Shown here: positions 22,677 to 29,710 of the stretch, piece by piece
How positions within the stretch are numbered: the first letter of the stretch is position 1
Layout of the letters: each line of letters begins with the position of its first letter
IMG/VR virus record: IMGVR_UViG_3300030380_000932
Coordinates: 1-29,970 of that record
DNA length: 29,970 nucleotides
DNA from: a virus
Strand: one strand, 5' to 3'
Translations under genes and position numbers: made by a program
Notes under the pieces: generated by a model
Databases searched by the model: none
Told to the model about the DNA's origin: nothing
Seen by the model: only the letters and a program-made list of their open reading frames with translations

Positions 22677-23840
22677 TTACCTAATATTGTATTTGCCAAA
22701 ATTAGCACCCCTTCCCAGACTTTCCATTTCATGATATCTAACTGCATCAATCGCATGATCTAAAAATGGGACTGGTTTACCTATTTGCGCCCCCGTCTTG
22801 CGATCTTTATCCCAACAATATGATCTAAGTTCTTTAATTAAATTCGCGCTCTTAGAGGTCACTAAATAGCTTTGTGACTGCATGATCTGAATGCCGAAAT
22901 TTATAGAGTCTGATCCTTTTGCAACGCCTTTAATTCTCTGACCAGTTCTTCGGATCTCTTCAATGCTTTTTGGCTCGGATGAGTCAGCGTATGCAATGAC
23001 CTCATTCTTCATTCTTTTGGCAATCTCTGTATTAACAAGTCCAGTTTCATAGCAGATTTCATTCAAGATCCTTTGACCGTCAAGATTATACACCTCAATA
23101 ATAGAGTTAGGATCTACGGAGTACCCAAAATCAACTCCATATCCGAGTAGTTTTGCCTCATCAGGTATTTTATCAATAACTTTCCAATTAGTAAATACAA
23201 CCCCCTCAAGCATTCCTACCAATCCCTCACCGTATACTCTCCACCAGTTCTCCCAATATGCGCTAGTCTTTGATTTGGCTTTGTTCTTTTCAATCTCCCT
23301 TACAATGCGAGGATCTAAAGCCTCGTTATCTCGATATGTGAGAATCAAAAAGTCACTATCCACCTCATCTTTTAGTTCAGTATGTACCCAAAATTCATTC
23401 GCAGGATTAAAATCTAGATAAATATCTGACTTTGTACGAATAGATAATTCATTGTAGGAATTAAACGCCACATTATTGCATTCGTTGATATAGAGTACAT
23501 CACGCCTTGCACCTCTCAGCTTGGATGAATCATCTGCGCTAAAAAATTCGATATAGCTACCGTTCGCAAATTCGTATCTGAGGAGAGATTTATTGTATCT
23601 ACTATCAAAAAAACGGTTAGTCCATTTCATGATATTAAGAAAGTCCTTCAATGCTCCACGCCTCAAGTGAGGAATAGACTCAGCAACAATTGAGATCTCA
23701 AGTCTCGGAGTCTTGGTGGCTTTATCTATTAATATCGGGAGAATCCCAAAGGTCTTTCCTGCTGATGTACCGCCTTGAATTATTTTGACTCTTTTCTTTA
23801 ACTTTAGAATCTTATTTATTGCCGTTGTCCTCTTCAGCAT
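22677..23840 (-). CDS. terL: Terminase large subunit
   Basis: The product has 387 residues. The ATPase part has Walker A IIQGGTSAGKTFG (about residue 22) and a Walker B-like VLYINECNN (about 115). The nuclease part has GYGVDFGYSVDPNS (about 220), IAYADSSEP and FLDHAIDAVRYHEM, which carry the three acidic positions of the RNase H-like fold. It packages DNA into the prohead and cuts it. It overlaps the small subunit gene by 29 bases. It lies in the early-type region, not next to the portal, which is about 13 kb away. Confidence 0.93.
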   Translation of the reverse strand: MLKRTTAINKILKLKKRVKIIQGGTSAGKTFGILPILIDKATKTPRLEISIVAESIPHLRRGALKDFLNIMKWTNRFFDSRYNKSLLRYEFANGSYIEFFSADDSSKLRGARRDVLYINECNNVAFNSYNELSIRTKSDIYLDFNPANEFWVHTELKDEVDSDFLILTYRDNEALDPRIVREIEKNKAKSKTSAYWENWWRVYGEGLVGMLEGVVFTNWKVIDKIPDEAKLLGYGVDFGYSVDPNSIIEVYNLDGQRILNEICYETGLVNTEIAKRMKNEVIAYADSSEPKSIEEIRRTGQRIKGVAKGSDSINFGIQIMQSQSYLVTSKSANLIKELRSYCWDKDRKTGAQIGKPVPFLDHAIDAVRYHEMESLGRGANFGKYNIR

Positions 23841-24153
23841 CTGAATCAGTATCTGGGAATAAAGGTTGCTCTATGTTAGTAGATTCGATCTGTTGCAAAG
23901 GAGATCCATAGCCTGAGTCCATGAGAGCCTTGTAAGCATTCACATCCCCCTCCCTAGCCTTTTTAATCAACGCTAGAGTCATTAAATCTTCTTGACTCAT
24001 CCTTTCTACCTCTGAGGTCAAAGGATTCTTTAAATCTTGATTTACCTCAAGCCATTGCCTTGCAATTGTACTCCTATTTTTACTGCCCTTTGGTCTGCCG
24101 TTAGGGTTTCCGCTTTGTCCTTTTTTAAAAGGGATTAAATCTTCCTTACTCAT
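23812..24153 (-). CDS. terS: Terminase small subunit-like protein (DUF5681 start)
   Basis: The 113-residue protein begins with FKKGQSGNPNGRPKGSKN, the DUF5681 motif often found in phage small terminase subunits. A helical part follows (DLMTLALIKKAREGDVNAYK), and the tail is acidic. Position just before the large subunit supports packaging-site recognition. It is short for a small terminase but within range. Confidence 0.75.
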   Translation of the reverse strand: MSKEDLIPFKKGQSGNPNGRPKGSKNRSTIARQWLEVNQDLKNPLTSEVERMSQEDLMTLALIKKAREGDVNAYKALMDSGYGSPLQQIESTNIEQPLFPDTDSDAEEDNGNK

Positions 24154-24172
24154 TCTGTTTTTGTTCTGTATT

Positions 24173-25342
24173 TTATGAATATTTTTTACCGTTTATTTTA
24201 ACCGTCAAGGTATCATCTAGCTTTCTCATTCGATCTATTATCACTTGACAATACTTTGGGTCTAATTCTATTCCGTAGCATTTACGATTAAGTTGATGTG
24301 ATGCTACCATTGTAGAACCAGAGCCAAGAAATAAATCTATCAATAAGTTTGGTTTATGGTTTTTAATAGCAGTCTCGCATAAGAATAAAGGTTTTTGTGT
24401 GGGATGAACATAATTTTGGTCTCGCCCTCCTTCCCATAAAGTTGTTTGTGTTCTATCTTTTAATCTTTCTTTTTTAACTCCTTTCCATCCGTATAAACAA
24501 GGCTCGTGTTGACTCCTATAATCTGCATAACCCATTGAAGCTTGTTTTTTTGACCAAATTATTGTAGCCCTTAACCCCCAGCCACTTTCAATAAATGCTT
24601 TCTCAAACAACGGTCTTAAACCAACTTTGCTATCAGCGTGCCACACAAAAATAGTTGCACCTTCTTTTGAATTTATATACGCACAAGATAATGCACCAAA
24701 AACTAACTTTTCAGTATCTTGCAATGATAAATTGTCATTTTTTATAGTGTTGGAAGTGTTTTCACCTCTGCCCGAATAATTTACTCCATAAGGCGGATCA
24801 GTAAACACCATGTCAGCCTTCTCTCCATTCATTAACTTAGCCACTTGATCTGAATCCGTTGAATCTCCACATAACAAACGATGATCACCGATCTCAATTA
24901 AATCACCAAACACAACATCAACCTTTAAGTCATCGGGTTCTTCATAGTCATCCTCTTCTGCCTCTAATTCATTGATATTAAAATCAGGGATCTCTAACCC
25001 CCAATCCTCTAATTTCTCCGCATCCCATTCATTTGCCAACGCATTCCAGTCCCACTCTCCAAAGCCTACATTGTCTTTAATGGTAAACTCTTTTTTTTTA
25101 TCTTCTGACCATCCCTCCACGACATGAATCCATATCTTCTTAATTCCTGCATCCTTACAAGCCTTCAGTCTCATGTTACCTCCTAAAACCATCATAGATT
25201 CATCAACTACTATTGGTCTTATTTTTAACATCTCAGGGAAAGTCTTAACGCTTTCCACAAGCCTTTTAAACTTATCATCCTTTATTATTCTAGGATTGTC
25301 AGGATTACTTCTAACTAGGTTTATATTAACTTCTTTTGTCAT
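24173..25342 (-). CDS. ParB-like domain fused to DNA methyltransferase (beta class)
   Basis: The product has 389 residues. Residues 1-110 resemble the ParB/sulfiredoxin fold (NPRIIKDDKFKRLVESVK; PIVVDESMMVLGGNMRLKA). Residues about 150-385 form a methyltransferase with DPPYGVNYSGRG (motif IV, about 181) before LIDLFLGSGSTMVA (motif I, about 337); this order defines the beta class, which methylates adenine N6 or cytosine N4. No restriction partner is next to it, so protection of phage DNA or regulation is likelier than a restriction system. It overlaps the preceding gene by four bases. Confidence 0.88.
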   Translation of the reverse strand: MTKEVNINLVRSNPDNPRIIKDDKFKRLVESVKTFPEMLKIRPIVVDESMMVLGGNMRLKACKDAGIKKIWIHVVEGWSEDKKKEFTIKDNVGFGEWDWNALANEWDAEKLEDWGLEIPDFNINELEAEEDDYEEPDDLKVDVVFGDLIEIGDHRLLCGDSTDSDQVAKLMNGEKADMVFTDPPYGVNYSGRGENTSNTIKNDNLSLQDTEKLVFGALSCAYINSKEGATIFVWHADSKVGLRPLFEKAFIESGWGLRATIIWSKKQASMGYADYRSQHEPCLYGWKGVKKERLKDRTQTTLWEGGRDQNYVHPTQKPLFLCETAIKNHKPNLLIDLFLGSGSTMVASHQLNRKCYGIELDPKYCQVIIDRMRKLDDTLTVKINGKKYS

Positions 25343-25488
25343 GCGTAACTGGTTTCTCTTTTAATTTTAGTTTTTCTATGTACAAAATTAATAGTCCTTT
25401 GAATAAATCTATGCCTCTCCTCATCACTTTGAAAGTATTCGGGTATACTTATCCAAAATGTTTTCGGTTTTTCAGTTTCTGAGAACAT
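25339..25488 (-). CDS. Unknown small protein, 49 residues
   Basis: From the ATG at 25488 the product reads MFSETEKPKTFWISIPEYFQ, then a basic helix (HRFIQRTINFVHRKTKI). The frame extends to a GTG at 25521, adding 11 residues and a longer overlap with the preceding gene. The ATG is preferred. Its stop overlaps the methyltransferase start. No family is recognised. Confidence 0.5.
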   Translation of the reverse strand: MFSETEKPKTFWISIPEYFQSDEERHRFIQRTINFVHRKTKIKRETSYA

Positions 25489-25876
25489 GATTTCTAATAT
25501 TTTCTCTATTTTCTTTTTCACAATTTCTAAGTTTTTTTTCTAAAATCCTCAGTCTATTTTCTAAGATCTGAGTTCTACTAACTTGATCAATTGGAGCATA
25601 TTTAAAGTTAAATTTCTTTGCTAACTTTTCTAGTTTTTTATTTTTAGAGGCATATATCTTGTAATTTTCAACTGCATGAATTAGCGTTGAATTATTAGTG
25701 CTTCTTCCATTCTTGAGAAAGATTGCTTTTATTGCAATCCATCTCATTTTCATTTTTTCTCTCAAGACATAGCAAAGTAATGCTCTAATCTCAACAACTT
25801 CTTTTTTTCTTGAGTCAACAAAGGGATTAATCTTTGTGATCTCTTTTATTTTATCAACTACTTTTGAAGGGGTCAT
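25472..25876 (-). CDS. DnaA domain IV-like DNA-binding protein
   Basis: The product has 134 residues. Residues about 24-75 (KKEVVEIRALLCYVLREKMK, FLKNGRSTNNSTLIHAVENY) match the pattern of the DnaA C-terminal helix-turn-helix: an R..A..Y..RE helix, then F.....STxxHA. The C-terminal third is a coiled coil. There is no ATPase domain. In DnaA this part binds DnaA boxes; here it may recruit replication to the phage origin or mimic host DnaA. The similarity is by eye but covers the signature positions. Confidence 0.65.
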   Translation of the reverse strand: MTPSKVVDKIKEITKINPFVDSRKKEVVEIRALLCYVLREKMKMRWIAIKAIFLKNGRSTNNSTLIHAVENYKIYASKNKKLEKLAKKFNFKYAPIDQVSRTQILENRLRILEKKLRNCEKENRENIRNHVLRN

Positions 25877-25979
25877 TTTGTTTTGGTTTATGTAACGGAA
25901 TAAAATTACCTATGATCATCAGTAAAATACTGCAACTGCAAAGAATTATCAGCTTGACTAGTAGTTTAAGTCTTTTCAT
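25854..25979 (-). CDS. Small membrane or secreted protein, 41 residues
   Basis: The ATG at 25979 lies in the end of the preceding gene, and the frame stops 23 bases inside the next. The product has a basic start, then a hydrophobic run (LIILCSCSILLMIIGNFIPL), then a polar tail. It could be a membrane anchor or, with the cysteines, a lipoprotein-like signal. It fills an otherwise empty gap of about 90 bases. Confidence 0.45.
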   Translation of the reverse strand: MKRLKLLVKLIILCSCSILLMIIGNFIPLHKPKQNDPFKSS

Positions 25980-26175
25980 CTCCAATTTTTTTATCTAGTT
26001 CTTTAATTTTTAACTTAAACACTCTCACGCCTTGCAATAATTTCTTCATCTCACCATGACTCATTCCAGAGGGGTTGCTAAGTTCAGCATTTATTTTATT
26101 TAAATTATCTTGCTTCAATGCTAAAAGTTTTTCTCGTTCTTTTTTAAAGTCTATTTTAGTTTTCTTTTTTTTCAT
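25966..26175 (-). CDS. Small lysine-rich coiled-coil protein, 69 residues
   Basis: The product is almost wholly helical and basic (MKKKKTKIDFKKEREKLLAL, then NPSGMSHGEMKKLLQGVRVF, then KELDKKIGDEKT). It overlaps its upstream neighbour by four bases. Nucleic acid binding is possible, given the charge. No family is recognised. Confidence 0.5.
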   Translation of the reverse strand: MKKKKTKIDFKKEREKLLALKQDNLNKINAELSNPSGMSHGEMKKLLQGVRVFKLKIKELDKKIGDEKT

Positions 26176-26660
26176 TTTTTTAATTTTTCTGGTTTAATCT
26201 GAAAAGCATTTGTATAATTCTTGAACTTACATTCCCATCCACTCACCTCATCATAGTCAACAAAGTAAAAATCAGCGTTTTCTTCATCAAGCATATAGAC
26301 AATCCAGTACATCTCAATCCTTCCTAGTCCTTTTTGATGTGCTTCCTCATTGATTAAAATATTCGCACCATGAAAATGATAGGTTGACTTCACATCAATA
26401 TTTTTACCCTTGACAATAAAGTCAGAATTTTTAGATGGGTATAAATCTAAAAGGTTTGCCATTGTAAAATCAATTTTTTTTCTAGTTAAGTAATCCGCGA
26501 CTATCAATTCTCCTGCTATTCCAACCCTACCAACATGATCATTTTTTATTCCCCTATCAAATCTAGGATTGTTTTTCAATATGCTTTTGTTTATTACACT
26601 TCTAGCATGACTAATTTGATCGGCAATAATCCAAAAAGATTTAGGATATGTGTATCTCAT
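26172..26660 (-). CDS. PD-(D/E)XK-type nuclease, putative
   Basis: The product has 162 residues. GIAGELIVADYLTRKKIDF supplies the first acidic residue, SDFIVKGKNIDVKST gives the D...DxK core, and an aromatic strand follows (IEMYWIVYMLDEENADFYFV). This is the layout of restriction-endonuclease-like folds such as phage resolvases or repair nucleases. Neighbours are a FEN-type exonuclease and other replication genes, which suggests recombination or DNA processing. The substrate is unknown. Confidence 0.65.
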   Translation of the reverse strand: MRYTYPKSFWIIADQISHARSVINKSILKNNPRFDRGIKNDHVGRVGIAGELIVADYLTRKKIDFTMANLLDLYPSKNSDFIVKGKNIDVKSTYHFHGANILINEEAHQKGLGRIEMYWIVYMLDEENADFYFVDYDEVSGWECKFKNYTNAFQIKPEKLKK

Positions 26661-26758
26661 AGCTTTTTGAGTTCATCTTTAATGCTCCAAACCGTTGCTA
26701 ATAGAAATAAGGTCAATACTAAGTCTATTAATTCAATCAATAATATTTCTCTCTCCAT
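26657..26758 (-). CDS. Tiny membrane protein, 33 residues
   Basis: The ATG at 26758 lies one base after the exonuclease stop, and its stop overlaps the nuclease start (ATGA). The product is a single hydrophobic helix (EILLIELIDLVLTLFLLATV) with a short charged tail. Coupling on both sides supports expression. The function is unknown. Confidence 0.5.
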   Translation of the reverse strand: MEREILLIELIDLVLTLFLLATVWSIKDELKKL

Positions 26759-26759
26759 G

Positions 26760-27437
26760 TCAGTAGGTTTTAAGCCTCAATAAATTATAGCATTCAAGAT
26801 ATTTCTCTCTCGCTTTGCCCTTATAACGATCCTTAAACAACTGAAATGTCTTTCTTCTGTACTGGTAATCACTCTCACCCTTGACAAAATACTTTTTACA
26901 GAACGCTTTCCCCTTTCCATGCAGGTAATTGACCCCATCTGATGGATCTCCGCAGACCATTTGCTCATAAAAATTGTGCCTAGCATCATCAACAGTAATA
27001 TCTAATAGATTTTTATGATAATAATTGTAAAGTAAACAAGGCAATTGCTTATAGTCTTTGTCTATTGATACTATCATAACCTCATTTCTGCCGCAATCTT
27101 TAGATATGTTAGTCCAATATCTAGCAATGATGTCATCAGTCTCAACGCCAAATCCTGATATTGATTCATAATACTCAGAAACGTAGTCATGTAAATCAGA
27201 CAAGAAAGGAGGCTTTTCATTTATTCTATTTGACTTATAGTCTCCTTTGCCTATGTATCTCCTAAAATTTCCTATGCTACCGTTGAATATCATGAAAGTC
27301 TCTATGAAAGCAAAATCCTCAATCTCTAATTTTAGATCATGAAGGCTAACTTGCAATTTAGTAATAGAATAATCAAAGTCTTTAGTATTGCAACAACACG
27401 CATAAATCATTGAGTCGGCATCAAATAGCACTATCAT
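26760..27437 (-). CDS. FEN/PIN-type 5'-3' exonuclease (T7 gp6-like), putative
   Basis: The product has 225 residues. MIVLFDADSMIYACC gives the N-terminal acidic residue. FGVETDDIIARY, VMIVSIDKDYKQLPC and CGDPSDGVNYLHGKGKAFCK reproduce the later acidic motifs and the GDxSD helix-hairpin-like region of FEN-family nucleases. Such enzymes remove RNA primers and resect ends; with ERF and the SSB-like protein they would form a recombination set. It overlaps the small Cys protein by four bases. Confidence 0.75.
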   Translation of the reverse strand: MIVLFDADSMIYACCCNTKDFDYSITKLQVSLHDLKLEIEDFAFIETFMIFNGSIGNFRRYIGKGDYKSNRINEKPPFLSDLHDYVSEYYESISGFGVETDDIIARYWTNISKDCGRNEVMIVSIDKDYKQLPCLLYNYYHKNLLDITVDDARHNFYEQMVCGDPSDGVNYLHGKGKAFCKKYFVKGESDYQYRRKTFQLFKDRYKGKAREKYLECYNLLRLKTY

Positions 27438-27550
27438 TCCTCTGGAATTACTTTACAATTCTCCTGACAAGCCTCGCATCTCTCAGAATGTTCAATCACT
27501 CTTGCTCCGCAACAATTGCTCACTCCCTCCTCGTAATATATCTCTATCAT
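27434..27550 (-). CDS. Tiny zinc-ribbon-like protein, 38 residues
   Basis: The ATG at 27550 opens MIEIYYEEGVSNCCGARVIE, followed by CEACQENC. The CCG...CxxC(xxxC) pattern matches a tiny zinc-ribbon protein I know from many flavobacterial phages. The stop overlaps the exonuclease start (ATGA). It may be a nucleic acid- or protein-binding accessory factor. Confidence 0.7.
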   Translation of the reverse strand: MIEIYYEEGVSNCCGARVIEHSERCEACQENCKVIPEE

Positions 27551-27665
27551 TTCGTGTGTTTTTAAATCGTAGAAAATCCATCCAATAACCTAGCCATTTT
27601 GGGTCATCTTTTCTAACTCTCAAATGTCGGGTTTCAATATTTGGATGTAAGAACTCATATTCCAT
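27492..27665 (-). CDS. Possible small protein overlapping the zinc-ribbon gene, 57 residues
   Basis: The ATG at 27665 opens MEYEFLHPNIETRHLRVRKD, then PKWLGYWMDFLRFKNTRN. The first 38 codons lie in an otherwise empty gap and look protein-like; the last 20 overlap the zinc-ribbon gene in another frame. A TATATTTG (-7-like) box stands only four bases before the ATG, without a -33 partner. It may be real with an overlapping end, or chance. Confidence 0.35.
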   Translation of the reverse strand: MEYEFLHPNIETRHLRVRKDDPKWLGYWMDFLRFKNTRNDRDILRGGSEQLLRSKSD

Positions 27666-27696
27666 GAGTCAAATATATACTAAAAAATTGATAAGT

Positions 27697-27927
27697 CTAT
27701 AATCCCTTATCGTAAATCTGATTTAATTCAGTAACGTATCTCTGAAGAGTCTTTTGACCGCAACATTTACTGGGTCTATATAACTTATGATCGTAATAAT
27801 TTGCATGAAGAGCGCATAAGTACTCATACTCATCATTGGATATCGTTGATCCCTTTATATTTCTGAATTTTTGCCAGTCCTTATAATCCTTTGAATTGAA
27901 TTTTATTTCTTTTTTTGATTTTTTCAT
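27697..27927 (-). CDS. Small protein with CCGQ motif, 76 residues
   Basis: The basic N-terminus is followed by YEYLCALHANYYDHKLYRPS, then KCCGQKTLQRYVTELNQIYD. A layout with LHAxYxxHKYYxPC and a C-terminal QxxIxxLNxIY is familiar to me from flavobacterial phages. It overlaps the upstream 48-residue gene by four bases. No function is known to me. Confidence 0.6.
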   Translation of the reverse strand: MKKSKKEIKFNSKDYKDWQKFRNIKGSTISNDEYEYLCALHANYYDHKLYRPSKCCGQKTLQRYVTELNQIYDKGL

Positions 27928-28070
27928 TTTCTAATTAGTTTGATTTTATTCCATTTTTCTCTTCTCTTATCGCACTTGCATTTTTTGCCAGTTTTTTTGT
28001 GATACAAATCAACAAGATACTTTATCCCAGTAAATCTTGTGATGTGAAATACTAAATCTCCGAGTCTCAT
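27924..28070 (-). CDS. Small CxCDKRxE protein, 48 residues
   Basis: The product starts MRLGDLVFHITRFTGIKYLV and has KKCKCDKRREKWNKIKLIRK at the end. The two-part pattern (GLGDxVxxxTxxTGIKxxV, then CxCDxRKExxN) is shared by tiny proteins I know from Bacteroidota phages. Both ends overlap neighbours by four bases (ATGA). Its place directly after the sigma-like gene may mean joint use, but that is inference. Confidence 0.7.
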   Translation of the reverse strand: MRLGDLVFHITRFTGIKYLVDLYHKKTGKKCKCDKRREKWNKIKLIRK

Positions 28071-28564
28071 AATAATCTTTTTATTTTCTTTTTTACTTTT
28101 TTAAAGGTCTTATAAAGCGAATAATAACTTATCCCAGTTTTTCTTGATAAAGTGCTTATGCTTTCTCCTTCAGTTATTATTTCAAATATTTTCCTATCAT
28201 ACCAATACATGGTTTTGAGTTCACCCTCTATTTTTAAGTAGGTCTCAGTATTTGCTTGATCACCTTCAATTTTTGACAAGTAATCTAAATCAACAATGAT
28301 CGTATTTTTTTCTTTCCTCTTCATATTGACAAAAATGCTTCTGAGGATCTTAAAAATATAGTAGTAATTTATTGAATCATCCTTATACTTAATGTTTGAC
28401 CCCTCATTTAATTTCTCAAATACTTTCAAATACATATCTTGCAAGATATCATCAACGTCTTTTGGCTCACATCCAAAATGATAAAGGATGTTAATCCATT
28501 TTTTGCGTTTATCCACAAGCATTTGCATCTCCTTTTCATGCATTATATCCTTCTTGCGTTTCAA
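28067..28564 (-). CDS. Sigma-70-like factor (ECF size), phage encoded
   Basis: The product has 165 residues. Residues about 30-60 (GCEPKDVDDILQDMYLKVFE) match sigma region 2 (DxxDxxQDxYLKxxE), followed by FKILRSIFVNMKRKEK. The last 45 residues (RKIFEIITEGESISTLSRKT, GISYYSLYKTFKKVKKKIKR) match the region 4 helix-turn-helix. It would direct host RNA polymerase to phage promoters; the repeated TACGTTATACTATT element is the obvious candidate target. It overlaps the ATPase gene by 29 bases. Confidence 0.75.
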   Translation of the reverse strand: MKRKKDIMHEKEMQMLVDKRKKWINILYHFGCEPKDVDDILQDMYLKVFEKLNEGSNIKYKDDSINYYYIFKILRSIFVNMKRKEKNTIIVDLDYLSKIEGDQANTETYLKIEGELKTMYWYDRKIFEIITEGESISTLSRKTGISYYSLYKTFKKVKKKIKRLL

Positions 28565-29375
28565 TTACCTCTGGGAATCCATAAGTATTGACCTTAAAAG
28601 TAAAGGGACTAAAAGAATAACCCCTGCTTCTTTTACAAGATACATTGATATGGGAATTATTCATCTCATTAGTTTCTAGATGGATCTCAGTTTCGGTTTT
28701 TTTCATAAGACAACTGCCTAAATGTCCAGTCGCTTTGTTAGATCCAAAGTTAGAATGAATTACCGAGATAATATGACAGTCATAATTAGCACTCCATTCC
28801 ATTAACTTTTGAACACAATCATTTGACTGCTCAATATCATTCACATCGCTTACCAAATCAGCAACTCCATCAATGACAATCAGTCCAATATCCTTATATT
28901 GTTCCCTCATACAATACTCTATGAACTCAATGCGATCTTTATATCCCATAGTTCTAAGTCCAAAAGTATGATATTTATCTGAATGTTCCACATGAGCCAT
29001 GTCATCTGCCCTTTTAAAGACCCTACGGCAATGCCATTTACCTTGCTCAGTATCTAAGTGCAAAATACTTCGATCTCCTCTGTGTCCCCTTATATCACCG
29101 CAATAATTATTCCTCCCTGCTAGGTAGGCAGAGACTAAAATAGATACAAAAAAAGTTTTCTTGGTTTTAGGAGGAGCAACTATCATTGAAAAATTACCAT
29201 AAGTCCCGATAGGGATTGGCACATGATTTATCTCGTTTCCGCTATTTAAAGTCATTGTACCTAATGATATTGCAGTAGGAGGATAATCTAACTTTTTCTG
29301 AAAATCTACCTTGCACTCAGCAAAGTATTTCTTCATTTTTTCTTTAGTGTGTGTTTTAAAAATATCTGTTTGCAT
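28536..29375 (-). CDS. RepA-like ATPase (AAA_25 / RecA fold)
   Basis: From the ATG at 29375 the product is 279 residues. FSMIVAPPKTKKTFFVSILV (about 60-80) is the Walker A region, with Lys where Gly is usual before the KT. LHLDTEQGKWHCRRV follows, then IGLIVIDGVADLVSD (Walker B, about 160), then CHIISVIHSNFGS and the final KRSRGYSFSPFTF. This is the layout of RepA/hexameric helicase-like ATPases of Bacteroidota elements, likely the replicative helicase or its loader. The frame starts at a TTG inside the preceding terminator, so ATG 29375 is used. Confidence 0.75.
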   Translation of the reverse strand: MQTDIFKTHTKEKMKKYFAECKVDFQKKLDYPPTAISLGTMTLNSGNEINHVPIPIGTYGNFSMIVAPPKTKKTFFVSILVSAYLAGRNNYCGDIRGHRGDRSILHLDTEQGKWHCRRVFKRADDMAHVEHSDKYHTFGLRTMGYKDRIEFIEYCMREQYKDIGLIVIDGVADLVSDVNDIEQSNDCVQKLMEWSANYDCHIISVIHSNFGSNKATGHLGSCLMKKTETEIHLETNEMNNSHINVSCKRSRGYSFSPFTFKVNTYGFPEVIETQEGYNA

Positions 29376-29397
29376 AAAAAAAAGGGGCAATGCCCCC
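29376..29397 (-). terminator. Hairpin with T run directly before the ATPase start
   Basis: GGGGC-ATT-GCCCC followed by eight T, then ATG at 29375. It follows the SSB-like stop by a few bases. It looks like an intrinsic terminator, but the downstream gene has no room for its own promoter, so it probably acts as a partial terminator that lowers expression of the genes behind it. Confidence 0.7.
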
Positions 29398-29400
29398 TAA

Positions 29401-29709
29401 TTAAAATGGTAATTTATCATCATCCTTTTTGTTGATGTCCTCAATCTTCCATGCTTGAAGAGTATTAAAATACTTATCAACACCATTTGGATCTGTCCAT
29501 TTACGTCCCCTCAACTCAAATTCAACCATTATCTTATCATTCAGATTAAACTGATCAAGCATTGAACAACTATCTTGAACTAATTGAAAATTAATACATT
29601 GAGGATATTTAGGATTGTCAGTCATTTCAATGACAAACTCCCTCTTTTTAAATTTCTCGGTAATTTGAACCGTTTCATTTATTACTTTTATAACGCCTAT
29701 TGCCTCCAT
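29401..29709 (-). CDS. DUF3127 SSB-like protein
   Basis: The product has 102 residues. VTEKFxKREFVIE-type start (QITEKFKKREFVIEMTDNPK), YPQCINFQLVQD, then FELRGRKWTDPNG, KYFNTLQAWKIEDI and an acidic tail DDDKLPF. The body fits DUF3127, an OB-fold-like family common in Bacteroidota. The tail mimics the SSB C-terminal peptide (DDxxPF) that binds partner proteins. It follows ERF by one base, so the pair likely acts together on single-stranded DNA. Confidence 0.82.
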   Translation of the reverse strand: MEAIGVIKVINETVQITEKFKKREFVIEMTDNPKYPQCINFQLVQDSCSMLDQFNLNDKIMVEFELRGRKWTDPNGVDKYFNTLQAWKIEDINKKDDDKLPF

Positions 29710-29710
29710 T

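Noticed and set aside
27666-27700. TATATTTG box before 27665 as a promoter
   Set aside because: There is no -33 partner at 18-20 bases, and it lies only four bases from the ATG.
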